Shown piece by piece: positions 17,319 to 26,462 of a stretch of 64,000 nucleotides of DNA. Positions within the stretch are counted from its first letter, which is position 1, and each line of letters starts with the position of its first letter. Position numbers and translations under genes: made by a program. The notes under the pieces are model-generated. The model searched no databases. It had not been told where the DNA came from and was given only the letters and a program-made list of their open reading frames with translations. Source of the stretch: Rhodobacterales bacterium. GTDB lineage: Bacteria > Pseudomonadota > Alphaproteobacteria > Caulobacterales > Hyphomonadaceae. The stretch spans positions 1 to 64,000 of the forward strand of contig JACXUV010000003.1 in NCBI GenBank assembly GCA_014763715.1, written 5' to 3'.

Positions 17319-18851
17319 TCAGGCGTGTTCCGGGGTCTTCGCCTTCTGTCCGGAATAGTCGAACTCCTCGGATTCGAGGTCGATATTCGGAATTTCGTCT
17401 TTCTCGTTCCAGTAGTCCTGTGTGTGTTGCCAGATGTATTTGGAGCCACGCTTGGGCAGGAGATGCATGGAGCGCATGAGATAGCCGGGATTGAAGTCCT
17501 GCGGATCTATCCAAGGCAGGATCTCCATGTCCTTGTCTTCTTCGCGCAGCTTCACGCGCACCTGCGTCACGCCCTTCTCGTCCATATGCTTGAGCAGGCG
17601 GGTGATGAAGTCGCCCATCAGGTCCACCCGCAGCGTCCAGGAGGCACGGAAATAGCCGAACACCCAGGCCATGTTGGGCACACCAGTGAACATCATGCCG
17701 CGATAGGTGACCGTATTGGAGAAGTCGACCGGCTCATCATCTACCGTGAACGGAATATCCCCCAGAACCGACAGGTCAAAGCCCGTCGCCGTGATGATGA
17801 TATCCGCTTCCAGCTCCTCGCCGCCCTTGGTCAGGACGCCTTTCTCGGTGAAGCGCTCGATCTCGTCCGTCACGACGCTCGCCTTGCCCGAGGCAATGCC
17901 CTGGAACAGGTCGCCATCCGGCACGAATGCGATGCGCTGGCGCCACGGGCGATAGCGGGGCGTGAAGTGCTTGTCGATCGGATAGTCTTCGCCAAGGAAG
18001 GCCTTCACACCTTCCAGAAGCTCCTGCGTGACGGTTTCTTCTTCCTCGAGGCAGCGCCGGGTGAAATCGTGCTGGTCGAACAGCACTTTCTGGCGTGCGA
18101 CCCGGTGGATCGTGTCCCAGTCAATGCCGATGCGTTCCAGCTCGGTCACCATTTCGTTTTCATTCCGCCCAGGGATGAAATAGGTCGGCGAGCGCTGCAG
18201 CACCGTGACATGCTCCACCTCGCCCGCAATTGCCGGAACGACTGTCGCCGTCGTTGCACCGGAACCGATGCAAATGACTTTCTTGCCTTTCAGATCAATG
18301 TCTTCCGGCCAGATCATCGGGTGGATGATCTGCCCCTTGAACTTGTCCATGTCCTGCCACTCGGGCGTATAGGGCTTGTTGTAATTGTAGTAGCCCTGGC
18401 ACATCCAAAGGAAGTTGCAGGTGAAGGTCACCACTTCGTCCGTCTCAAGCCGGCGGACTTTCAGCGTCCAGAGACTGTCCTTGGAAGACCATTCGGCCGA
18501 CAGGATCTGGTGGCCGTAGCGGATGTTCTTGTCGAGGTCATTTTCCTCGATCACTTCGCCCATATAGTTGCGGATCTCTTCCGCGGTCGCGATGGGTGTG
18601 CCGGTCCAGGGCTTGAACCGGTATCCGAACGTATAGAGATCGGAGTCGGAGCGAATGCCCGGATATTTGTGCCACAACCAGGTGCCGCCAAAGCTTTCCA
18701 GCTTTTCGAGCACGACATAGCTCTTTTCCGGACACTGGTTCTTCATGTGCCAAGCCGCGCCAATGCCGGAAATACCGGCTCCTGCGATCAGCACATCGAA
18801 ATGTTCTACCTTGGCCTCTGCAGGCCGCGCTTTCGTTTCCGTCCCTGTCAT
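17319..18851 (-). CDS. Baeyer-Villiger-type flavin monooxygenase
   Basis: A 510-aa NAD(P)H- and FAD-dependent monooxygenase predicted to insert oxygen into ketones or oxidise heteroatoms. FAD-binding GAGISG is at 24-29 and the second Rossmann motif GSGATT at 196-201. Between them, F171-K-G-Q-I-I-H177-P-M-I-W181-P182 matches the Baeyer-Villiger fingerprint FxGxxxHxxxW(P/D) exactly, so it is not a plain FMO or lysine hydroxylase. FGGTWLWHKYPGIRSDSDLYTFGY is also typical of the class. I start it at ATG 18851, which has GGAGAGCC right before it. The neighbouring acyl-CoA dehydrogenase and TetR pair suggest ketone, steroid or terpenoid breakdown. Confidence 0.92.
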   Translation of the reverse strand: MTGTETKARPAEAKVEHFDVLIAGAGISGIGAAWHMKNQCPEKSYVVLEKLESFGGTWLWHKYPGIRSDSDLYTFGYRFKPWTGTPIATAEEIRNYMGEVIEENDLDKNIRYGHQILSAEWSSKDSLWTLKVRRLETDEVVTFTCNFLWMCQGYYNYNKPYTPEWQDMDKFKGQIIHPMIWPEDIDLKGKKVICIGSGATTATVVPAIAGEVEHVTVLQRSPTYFIPGRNENEMVTELERIGIDWDTIHRVARQKVLFDQHDFTRRCLEEEETVTQELLEGVKAFLGEDYPIDKHFTPRYRPWRQRIAFVPDGDLFQGIASGKASVVTDEIERFTEKGVLTKGGEELEADIIITATGFDLSVLGDIPFTVDDEPVDFSNTVTYRGMMFTGVPNMAWVFGYFRASWTLRVDLMGDFITRLLKHMDEKGVTQVRVKLREEDKDMEILPWIDPQDFNPGYLMRSMHLLPKRGSKYIWQHTQDYWNEKDEIPNIDLESEEFDYSGQKAKTPEHA

Positions 18852-19127
18852 GGCTCTCCGTCCATCTGATGCCGCGCCAACGGACCGCCCGAGAGCGCTT
18901 TTTTTCACCGTCCTATTGAAATCAGAAAAATGCCAGAAGCACTACGGGAGAGCCCGTATGACGTCGGGGCAGCCCGGCAAGATTCTTTCCTTTCAGACCC
19001 GCCATATCGGGCTCTGGCGGTTAATTTCGCCCGGCCGCACGGTAACGCAGGCCGGGCGTGCCTTCACCCTGCCGTAATCCTCTCGCATCTACCCTGTCCT
19101 GAAATCGATTCTATTGGCAGGGCAGAC

Positions 19128-21131
19128 ATGGCGCAGAAGGGTAACAAGGCCCCGGCCCAGCGTGTGATCAAGGTTCCCGGCGGCGGCTTCGCGTCCCGCC
19201 ATCCCCGGCTGGTGCGCTATACCCTGATCGTCTTCCTGATCGTAATGCTTGGCGTTGGCGGCTGGGGCTTCTGGAAGTGGCGCTCGCTCTATGCCGGCAT
19301 GCCGAAGCTTCCCGAAGTGGCGGACCTGTGGGGTGTGAAGCGCGAACCCGCCATGGAATTCGTGGACCGCAAGGGCAATACGCTGGACGTGCGCGGCCCC
19401 CGCTATGGCCGGGCCACGTCGGTCGACCAGTTGCCGGAACATGTGCCCCAGGCCTTCATCGCCGCCGAGGACAAGCGCTTTTATGAGCATGACGGGGCAG
19501 ATGACGCCGCCATCGCGCGCGCGGCCTGGTCGAACCTGCGCGCGGGTGAAACCGTCTCCGGCGCCTCCACCATCACCCAGCAGCTGATCAAGAACCTGGT
19601 CCTCGACAGCCGCCAGACGGTGAAGCGCAAGGCGCAGGAAGTGAAGCTCGCCCGCGAGCTGGAAAAGGAGATGAGCAAGGACGAGATCCTGACGCTCTAT
19701 CTGAACCGGGTCTATTTCGGCGCCGGGCTCTACGGCATCGACGCGGCCGCGCGATATTATTTCGGCAAGCCGCCTGCGGAGCTGACCGTGGCGGAATCCG
19801 CCCTGCTGGCTGCCCTGCCCAAGGCCCCGTCCAAGCTGAACCTGCGTGACAATCTGGCAGGCGCAAAAGAACGCCAGGACTATGTGCTGAGCCAGATGGC
19901 GGAGCTGGGCTTCATCAGCGCCGCCGATGAGCAGAAGGCCCGGACCGAAGAGATCACCATCATCGATCCGCCCACCTACGACCCGCAGCTCGGCTATGCG
20001 CTGGATGCGGTGTCAGACCGCGTAAAGGCGATGCTCCCGCGCATTCCGGGTGACCTTGTCGTCACCGTCTCGCTCGACATGGACCTGCAGGAGAAAATCC
20101 GCAAACAGCTGGCGGACAGGATGGCTGCCGATGGCACGCAGGCGGACGCCAGCCAGATTGCGGCCATTCTGATCGAGAAGACCGGCCGCGTGGCGGCGCT
20201 TGTCGGCGGCACGGACTATACAAGCTCGGAATTCAACCGCGTCACACAGGCGCTGCGCCAGCCAGGCTCCAGCTTCAAGCCCTTCGTCTACGCCACGGCG
20301 CTCGAGGATGGCTATTCCCCTTATGACGTGTTCAATGACGCGCCCATCACGATCGGCAAGTGGAACCCGTCCAACTATACCGGCACCTATCTCGGCCCGA
20401 TGACGATGAGCGAGGCCATCGCCCGCTCCATCAACACGGTCGCGGTGGAGCTGACGCAGCTGGCAGGCCCTGCCCGCGTGGCCGATACGGCCCGCCGTTT
20501 CGGCATCACCTCCAAGCTGGAACCCTATCCCTCCATTGCGCTCGGCAGCCAGGAAGTCTCCCTCTGGGAACTGACCCGCGCCTATGGCGTGTTCCAGTCC
20601 GGCGGCCTGCGGCTGGACCCGTGGCTGATCGAGAAGATCGAGGATTCGCGCGGCACCGTGCTCTATGAACGCCCGGATTATGATCGTGACCGTGTGTATT
20701 CGGAAGAACTGGCCCGCGAGATGAACGCCATGCTGTTCCGGGTGGTGAACTCGGACATCGGTACCGGCGGCCGGGCCCGCATCGCGAAGTGGAACGTCGC
20801 GGGCAAGACCGGTACCAGCCAGGACTGGCGCGATGCCTGGTTCATCGGATACTCGGCAGATTATGTCGGCGGCATCTGGGTCGGCAATGACGATGACAAG
20901 CCGATGAAGAAAGTGACCGGCGGCGGCCTGCCGGCAGACCTCTGGTCGGACATGATGGAGATTGCCCACACGGGCAAGACGCCCGAACGCCTGATCGGCG
21001 CCGAGAGCGGCCTGGTCATCAGCGAAGAGGCCGAAGCACGCATTGCCTTCTATCGCGGCCTCAGCCAGGCCTTCTCCATCGCCGCGGGCCAGCCACTGGC
21101 AAGCCGCAGCGGCTACCGCGTGGAGCAATAG
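19128..21131 (+). CDS. Class A penicillin-binding protein, PBP1A-like
   Basis: Bifunctional peptidoglycan glycosyltransferase and transpeptidase anchored in the inner membrane, 667 aa. A membrane helix lies at 30-50. The GT51 domain has catalytic E114 in AAEDKRFYEHDGAD and the STITQQLIKN motif at 147-156. The transpeptidase domain has S381-S-F-K384, S434-I-N436 and K560-T-G-T563, all intact. The C-terminus is short, with no added OB or UB2H domain seen. The start ATG 19128 gives the basic cytoplasmic tail MAQKGNKAPAQR; an upstream in-frame start at 18930 would add unlikely sequence. It may be the partner of the LpoA-like protein in this window, though partnership is inference. The 276-bp gap 18852-19127 before it holds no gene or clear site that I can see. 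Confidence 0.95.
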   Translation: MAQKGNKAPAQRVIKVPGGGFASRHPRLVRYTLIVFLIVMLGVGGWGFWKWRSLYAGMPKLPEVADLWGVKREPAMEFVDRKGNTLDVRGPRYGRATSVDQLPEHVPQAFIAAEDKRFYEHDGADDAAIARAAWSNLRAGETVSGASTITQQLIKNLVLDSRQTVKRKAQEVKLARELEKEMSKDEILTLYLNRVYFGAGLYGIDAAARYYFGKPPAELTVAESALLAALPKAPSKLNLRDNLAGAKERQDYVLSQMAELGFISAADEQKARTEEITIIDPPTYDPQLGYALDAVSDRVKAMLPRIPGDLVVTVSLDMDLQEKIRKQLADRMAADGTQADASQIAAILIEKTGRVAALVGGTDYTSSEFNRVTQALRQPGSSFKPFVYATALEDGYSPYDVFNDAPITIGKWNPSNYTGTYLGPMTMSEAIARSINTVAVELTQLAGPARVADTARRFGITSKLEPYPSIALGSQEVSLWELTRAYGVFQSGGLRLDPWLIEKIEDSRGTVLYERPDYDRDRVYSEELAREMNAMLFRVVNSDIGTGGRARIAKWNVAGKTGTSQDWRDAWFIGYSADYVGGIWVGNDDDKPMKKVTGGGLPADLWSDMMEIAHTGKTPERLIGAESGLVISEEAEARIAFYRGLSQAFSIAAGQPLASRSGYRVEQ

Positions 21132-21186
21132 GCAGACAGCACGCAGCTGATTGCGCCCGCCCGTTCCTGCGCGTAGAGAGCGCCTC

Positions 21187-22224
21187 ATGTTTGATGCCGT
21201 TGTTTTCGATACGCTTTCCCTCGCCCTGGAAGAGGCGGACCTGTTGCCAGAGACCGGCAGCATCCTCTGCCTGCGGGCCGAGGCTGTGCCCTTCCTGATG
21301 CGCCTGCCGCGTGAGCGGCTGACCTGCCAGAACAGTTTCAAGCCGGATCATGACGCGCTGAAAGCCGCAGGCTTCACTGTCCTTCCGCCAGAGGCAGAGA
21401 CCTTCCCTTCCGCCGCGCTCACCCTGATCCTGCCACCCCGCCAGCGGGATGAGGCCCGCGCCCTGTTTGCCCGCGCCATGCGCGATGCGCCTGTCGGCGG
21501 CATGATCGTCGCCTGCCTGCCCAACACGCTGGGCGGCAAGACGGGCGAGAAGATCCTCGCAGAGCTTGCCGGGGAAACACAGAGCCTGTCGAAACACAAA
21601 TGCCGCGCCTTCTGGGCCGAAAAGACCGCAGACTGGAACGCTCAGCTGGCGGAAGAGTGGATCGCGTTCGACACCCCGCAGGAAGTCGATGACGGCGCTC
21701 TCTGGAGCCGTCCGGGCCTGTTCAGCTGGGACCGCGTGGATGCCGGCAGCGAATTGCTGGCCGACAGCGTGCCCGAATGGATCCGCGGGCGCGGGGCAGA
21801 CTTTGGCGCTGGGCAGGGCTATCTTGCGCGCGAAGTGCTGACGAACTGCGCCCATGTCGAAAGCATGGACCTGTTCGAAGCGGAATACCGGGCCCTTGCC
21901 TGCCAACAGAAAAACCTCGAAGGCATCACCAACTGGACCGCCCACTGGGCCGATGCCACGAAAGATGCCCCGAAGGCGGAGTATGACTTCATCGTGATGA
22001 ACCCGCCTTTCCATACCGGCCGGGCGGAAAGCACGTCGCTGGGGCAGGATTTCATCCGCGCCGCCGCGGACGCGCTGAAGACCGGCGGCACGCTGTGGGT
22101 CGTCGCCAACCGCCACCTGCCCTATGAAGGCGTGCTCAGCGAGTGCTTCAAGAGCCACGAGATGCTGGAAGACGAAGGCGGCTACAAGATCATCAAGGCC
22201 GAGAAGCCGAAGCGGAAGCGATGA
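21187..22224 (+). CDS. RsmC-like rRNA (guanine-N2) methyltransferase
   Basis: A 345-aa SAM-dependent enzyme of the RsmC/RlmG family, which methylates guanine N2 in rRNA (G1207 of 16S for RsmC). The N-terminal half is the degenerate methyltransferase-like domain. The catalytic half has SAM motif ADFGAGQGYLAREVL around 210 and the base-flipping motif NPPFHTG around 277-283, followed by DFIRAAADALKTGGTLWVVANRHLPYE. Which guanine is modified cannot be fixed from sequence. ATG 21187 was chosen because residues before it look untranslated. The stop overlaps the ATG of the pseudouridine synthase gene (ATGA), so two rRNA-modification enzymes are coupled. Confidence 0.88.
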   Translation: MFDAVVFDTLSLALEEADLLPETGSILCLRAEAVPFLMRLPRERLTCQNSFKPDHDALKAAGFTVLPPEAETFPSAALTLILPPRQRDEARALFARAMRDAPVGGMIVACLPNTLGGKTGEKILAELAGETQSLSKHKCRAFWAEKTADWNAQLAEEWIAFDTPQEVDDGALWSRPGLFSWDRVDAGSELLADSVPEWIRGRGADFGAGQGYLAREVLTNCAHVESMDLFEAEYRALACQQKNLEGITNWTAHWADATKDAPKAEYDFIVMNPPFHTGRAESTSLGQDFIRAAADALKTGGTLWVVANRHLPYEGVLSECFKSHEMLEDEGGYKIIKAEKPKRKR

Positions 22225-22892
22225 AAGAGGCGCGCCAGCTCGCGAAATACCTTGCCCATCTCGGCTATGGCAGCCGCAAGGAGATGGAGGCCGCCATCCG
22301 CCGCGGCCGTGTCACCGGCGAGGGCGAAAACCTTCGCTTCGATGGCGAGCCGCTGGACCCGCCGCCCGGCATGGTCATCCTGATGAACAAACCGGCGGGC
22401 TTTACCTGTTCGCGCAACGATCAGGGGCGGCTTGTGTATGAGCTGCTGCCGCCGCGTTTCCTGTTGCGCACCCCGCCGCTCTCGACCGTCGGGCGCCTCG
22501 ATGCAGACACGACGGGTCTCCTTCTGCTTACGGATGATGGCAAACTTCTGCACCGGCTGATCTCGCCGAAGTCCGAAATGCCGAAGACTTATGAGGCGAC
22601 GCTCGCCCGCCCGCTGGAAGGGCACGAAGCGGACCTCTTCGCCAGCGGCACGCTGATGCTGCGCGGCGAGGAAAAGCCCCTCCTGCCCGCCATACTGGAA
22701 GCGACCGGCGAGCGCACAGCGCGCCTGACCCTCACCGAAGGCCGCTACCATCAGGTGCGCCGCATGTTCGCCGCCGCAGGTAACCATGTGGAAACCCTGC
22801 ACCGCGCCACCTTCGGCCCGCTCACGCTTGGCGACCTGCCGGAGGGTGAATGGCGGCTGCTGACGGATGAGGAAGTCACCTCCCTCGCTTAG
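22221..22892 (+). CDS. RsuA/RluB-family pseudouridine synthase
   Basis: A 223-aa enzyme that isomerises a uridine in rRNA. The N-terminal S4-like RNA-binding segment is at 1-45 (ARQLAKYLAHLGYGSRKEMEAAIRRGRVT). The catalytic block VGRLDADTTGLLLLTDDG carries the essential Asp. The later motifs KTYEATLARP and LTEGRYHQVRRMFAAAGNHVETLHR are those of the RsuA branch. Target is probably 16S U516 but the RluB/RluE alternatives cannot be excluded. It is coupled to the RsmC-like gene by a 4-base overlap. Its stop TAG interleaves with the TAA of the convergent dioxygenase gene. Confidence 0.92.
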   Translation: MKEARQLAKYLAHLGYGSRKEMEAAIRRGRVTGEGENLRFDGEPLDPPPGMVILMNKPAGFTCSRNDQGRLVYELLPPRFLLRTPPLSTVGRLDADTTGLLLLTDDGKLLHRLISPKSEMPKTYEATLARPLEGHEADLFASGTLMLRGEEKPLLPAILEATGERTARLTLTEGRYHQVRRMFAAAGNHVETLHRATFGPLTLGDLPEGEWRLLTDEEVTSLA

Positions 22893-23743
22893 GCTGCCGC
22901 CTTGAAGTATGGCCGGTCGCCCGCGATCGTCACGCGCTCCATGATGCGGATGTTCGGGAAGTAATCGCTGGCCGCATAGTGCTGGCAGGCGCGATTGTCC
23001 CAGAAGGCCAGCGAGCCCGGTTCCCAGCGGAAGCGGCACTGATATTCCGGAACAGCCGCGCGGGCGTAGAGATACTTGAGAAGCTCCTTGCTCTCAGCAC
23101 GGTCCATGTCCTTGATATAATCCGTGAACGCTGTGTTGACGTAGAGCAGACGCTGGCCCGTTTCCGGATGAGTGCGGATGACGGGGTGTTCCATCGGCGG
23201 GTATTTCGCATGCAGCTCTGTCGCATCCTTCTTCAAGCGCCGGGCAAAGACACGGGCAATATCGTGGACGGCCGTCATCTGGCAGAGGCGCTCTTTCAGA
23301 TCATCGTCCAGATCCTCATAGGCCATGACCATGTTGGAGAAGAGCGTGTCGCCGCCGACTTCCGGCAGTTCGATCGCACGCAGAATGGAGCCGAGCGAGG
23401 GCTCTGCGCGCCAGGTCACATCCGAATGCCAGAAATTCTCCGTGCCGCGTGAATTCGGCCCGTGGGCAATGCGCAGCACTTCCCTGTCGGGCTGTTCCTT
23501 CGGCGTGGCGGGGTGGATTTCCAGCTCCCCGAATTTGCGGGCAAAGGCGATGTGCTGGGCGCGGGTAATGTTCTGATCGCGGAAGAAGACGACCTGATAG
23601 CGCAGCAATGCCGCGCGCACTTCAGAAACGAGAACGTCCGTGGGGTTACGCAGGTCTGCCCCGATCAGTTCCGCCCCGATGGCTGGAGACATGCGCCGCG
23701 CCTCGAATTGCGTGAAGCTCGTCTCGGTTTCCGAATAAGCCAT
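22889..23743 (-). CDS. TauD/TfdA-family 2-oxoglutarate dioxygenase
   Basis: A 284-aa Fe(II)/2-oxoglutarate dioxygenase. The metal triad is H106-x-D108 (NFWHSDVTW) and H255 (WDNRACQHYA), with R266/R270 in IRIMERVTI near the co-substrate. The family includes taurine and 2,4-D dioxygenases and many of unknown substrate; nothing nearby (no ABC uptake genes, no sulfonate genes) fixes it. I start it at ATG 23743, preceded by GGAGGAAA, instead of an upstream in-frame start. No clear operator was seen in the 228-bp gap toward the next gene. Confidence 0.92.
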   Translation of the reverse strand: MAYSETETSFTQFEARRMSPAIGAELIGADLRNPTDVLVSEVRAALLRYQVVFFRDQNITRAQHIAFARKFGELEIHPATPKEQPDREVLRIAHGPNSRGTENFWHSDVTWRAEPSLGSILRAIELPEVGGDTLFSNMVMAYEDLDDDLKERLCQMTAVHDIARVFARRLKKDATELHAKYPPMEHPVIRTHPETGQRLLYVNTAFTDYIKDMDRAESKELLKYLYARAAVPEYQCRFRWEPGSLAFWDNRACQHYAASDYFPNIRIMERVTIAGDRPYFKAAA

Positions 23744-23971
23744 CCTGTTTCCTCCGATTATGTTTTTCGGGGACTGTAGCAGGGATGGGCTGGCTGGCAA
23801 TCGGAAGCCCCTCTTGCACCCTACCAGCCGCCTGAACGGGCCTGTCCGGTAAATTTGAAACCGCCGCTTAATCGGATTTTCAGCAAGCTTTCGTATGCCT
23901 CACGACTGCAGCGATCACGACAGAACGCGGAATTTTCGAACAGGTTCGGCCAGGAAGGCCAGGGAGTCACA

Positions 23972-24949
23972 TTGTCTTACAGGCGCCATCGCGTTGCGAT
24001 CCTTCACACCCCTGAGATGGCTGAAGGTGCACGCGTGCATCTCGTCTGCATCATTGAGGATGCGCTGACACGTCTCGGTGTGGAGGTTGTGAACCTCTAT
24101 GGCACGGACGAGTTCGTCCCGGCAGACCTGTTGTTCGTGCACTATGACCGGTCGGTCGTGCCTGCGCATGTTTCCAGCTTTGCCAGGAAATACCAGCGCC
24201 GGATCAATGCCGATGCCATCGACATCAGAAAACATACCTATGCGGATGGCCTGCTGACACGCGACAGCGCGTATGATGGCCGCGTGATTGTGAAATCGAC
24301 GCTGAACTATGGCGGCCAGCCGGAAACCAATTCGCGTTCCCTGCTGACGCGCATCCGGCAGCGCGCTACGCGCCTCGCCGGCCTTGATAGCGCACCACTC
24401 ATCCACAGCAAGCAAGACTACAAGATCTTCGAGCACCTGTCGGATGTGCCCGCACCTTATTTCTCGCAACATCATATCGTGCAGCAACTGCAGCCTGAAC
24501 GGGATGGCGATAAGAATATCCTGAGGGAGTATATCTTCCTCGGCAACAATCATTACGAGAATGTCGAGCGTTCGTCCGACGTGATCATCACGGAAGACGA
24601 GAACGTCTCCTGCCGTCCGTTCAATCCACATCCGCGCCTGCTGGAGATGCGCCGGAAGCTCAATCTTGACTACGGCAAGATCGACTACACGATGATTGAC
24701 GGCACGCCCTTCATCTTCGATGCAAACAAGACGCTAGGTCTTGGGGAATATGTCGATACGGATGCAGCAAGCGTTGAATATATCAGTATGCTGCACGCAT
24801 TTGCGCTGGAGATCGTGCGCCTCGTCAACGATCCGGACTTCCGGACCTACGACCTCACCCGCCTGCACGGCGTCCGTAAACCAGGTCCAAGGCAGCAGCC
24901 TCGACCCCGGCCGAACGTCCAGCCAGCTGCCAAAGTGCAAAATGGCTGA
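23972..24949 (+). CDS. ATP-grasp-like protein of unknown function
   Basis: A 325-aa protein, starting at TTG 23972 because GGGAG sits five bases before it (another in-frame TTG at 23855 has none). An N-terminal alpha/beta segment (RHRVAILHTPEMAEGARVHL...PADLLFVHYDRSVVP) precedes a region with IVKSTLNYGG, which looks like the ATP-grasp lysine strand. Near the C-terminus, KIDYTMIDGTPFIFDANKTLG has the D-x-N spacing of the ATP-grasp metal site. This points to an ATP-dependent ligase fold, but I cannot name a substrate. The Pro/Arg/Gln-rich tail after residue 300 is read across a 95-bp overlap with a convergent flippase gene. Confidence 0.7.
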   Translation: MSYRRHRVAILHTPEMAEGARVHLVCIIEDALTRLGVEVVNLYGTDEFVPADLLFVHYDRSVVPAHVSSFARKYQRRINADAIDIRKHTYADGLLTRDSAYDGRVIVKSTLNYGGQPETNSRSLLTRIRQRATRLAGLDSAPLIHSKQDYKIFEHLSDVPAPYFSQHHIVQQLQPERDGDKNILREYIFLGNNHYENVERSSDVIITEDENVSCRPFNPHPRLLEMRRKLNLDYGKIDYTMIDGTPFIFDANKTLGLGEYVDTDAASVEYISMLHAFALEIVRLVNDPDFRTYDLTRLHGVRKPGPRQQPRPRPNVQPAAKVQNG

Positions 24950-26330
24950 CCACATAGGTCACCGCGCCGAGGCCTGACAGGGTCACCGCACGCAGGATAA
25001 CCGCAAGTAGGGTATCGTCCCCTTCCGCAAACAGCATCGCCCGCGCAGTAATGACGACACTGGCCATGATCAGGGCTGCACCGGCGGAGCGGGCAATCGC
25101 GGCGCCCTGGCGTGACAGGCTGACTCCGGCAATCTTCGAGACAAGCCCCGCGCAGAGGCCGCACCAGATGGCTGCGGTCACCACGGAGGCCCATAGCGCG
25201 CCCTGCAGCCCTGCAAAGTGAACCCCGGCAAGGATCAGCGGCAGGTGAACCAGTGCCGAGATCACCTTCACCCGGAACACGTCCCGCGTATGGCCGAGCG
25301 CCGTCGCCAGCGATGTGCCAAGCCCTGCCAGCAGGTACAGCGCCATCGCAGGCGCGATGAAGCCAAGCACCTGCGCAGCCACAGACCATTTCGGGCCGAG
25401 GGCGATGGCGATGACTTCAGGCGACAGCAATCCCATCCCCACGCAAACCGGCGCAATGAAGGCAAAGCCGGTGTGCATGGCCTTCAGGAAGGTCTCGCGC
25501 AGGTGTTCGGCATCGTGGCGGATCGAGCTGAAGGCGGCAAACAGGGTGCGCTCCATCGGGGAGTACAGCACCAGTTCCAGACGGTCGGCAAATTGCGTCC
25601 CGACCGACCAGGCACCGAGGCGCGTGGTGCCGACAAATTTGCCGATCAGGAAAGTACCTGCCGTGTCGCGTATGCTGTCGGCAATCTGCCCGAGGCCCAG
25701 CCAGACCGAGAAGCCGAAGAATTTGCGGAACTCCGACAGGCAGAAGCCCGGCAGGCGCGGACAAAGCACATAGGACAGGACAACCGCCGCCACACCCGAG
25801 GCAATCAGGCTGAGCGGCAGCGCCCAGTAACTGCCGGTCGCAATGCTGATGCTGAGAACCACCGCAAACGACACGACTTTGGTCAGCGTCTCCACCAGCG
25901 CTTCCCAGCGGAAATCCATGTCGCGGATATATTGCTCGAACCACGCATTCCGCAGCCCAAGCAGCACGGGATAGGACGCCAGCGCCAGGATGATCGCCAG
26001 AAGGCGCGGATCGTCGAAGACGATGGCGATCGGCCAGGCAGAGGCGGCCATCAGGGCGGCCACGATCAGGCCGCGCAGGAAGTTGATGGTCCAGGCCGTG
26101 TCGAAATCAGCTTTCGTGGCGGTCTTCAGCTGCACGAGTGCCGTGCCCACCGGCAGTTCCACCAGCGCCCCGGCAATCCCGAAGACGCCCATGGCAATCG
26201 CGACAAGGCCAAAATCTTCCGGCATCAGGAAGCGCGCTGCCAGCAGTGTGCTGGCAAGACCGACGGCATTGCTGAATAGGCGTCCGGCGAGTAGCCAGGA
26301 TGTGCCATGCAGGATCTGCCGCTTTAACAT
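24855..26330 (-). CDS. Polysaccharide flippase (Wzx/MATE-like)
   Basis: A 491-aa inner-membrane protein with about 12-14 hydrophobic helices of the MOP/Wzx superfamily, predicted to flip undecaprenyl-linked sugar units. The opening (MLKRQILHGTSWLLAGRLFSNAVGLASTLLAARFLMPEDFGLVAIA) is typical for O-antigen or exopolysaccharide flippases. ATG 26330 has AGGGAG before it. No glycosyltransferases are next to it, so it is an orphan or works with a distant locus. Its last 32 codons are antisense to the ATP-grasp-like gene, with which a joint role in an exported glycan is possible but unproven. Confidence 0.87.
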   Translation of the reverse strand: MLKRQILHGTSWLLAGRLFSNAVGLASTLLAARFLMPEDFGLVAIAMGVFGIAGALVELPVGTALVQLKTATKADFDTAWTINFLRGLIVAALMAASAWPIAIVFDDPRLLAIILALASYPVLLGLRNAWFEQYIRDMDFRWEALVETLTKVVSFAVVLSISIATGSYWALPLSLIASGVAAVVLSYVLCPRLPGFCLSEFRKFFGFSVWLGLGQIADSIRDTAGTFLIGKFVGTTRLGAWSVGTQFADRLELVLYSPMERTLFAAFSSIRHDAEHLRETFLKAMHTGFAFIAPVCVGMGLLSPEVIAIALGPKWSVAAQVLGFIAPAMALYLLAGLGTSLATALGHTRDVFRVKVISALVHLPLILAGVHFAGLQGALWASVVTAAIWCGLCAGLVSKIAGVSLSRQGAAIARSAGAALIMASVVITARAMLFAEGDDTLLAVILRAVTLSGLGAVTYVVSHFALWQLAGRSAGVEAAALDLVYGRRAGG

Positions 26331-26462
26331 GGAGCTCCCTGCCGCCGGTTCCATCTTGCCCGTATGGAAAGACTGCCAAGCTTGTATCCCGGCAAGTTTA
26401 AGGAAGCCTTTGTCTGGTTCCGCCCCCTAGCGCCGCCCCTTCCCGCAGGCTACATCGCCGCC

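Noticed and set aside
17325-18869. 514-codon frame antisense to the flavin monooxygenase
   Set aside because: No motif; the monooxygenase has full FAD, NADPH and Baeyer-Villiger signatures.
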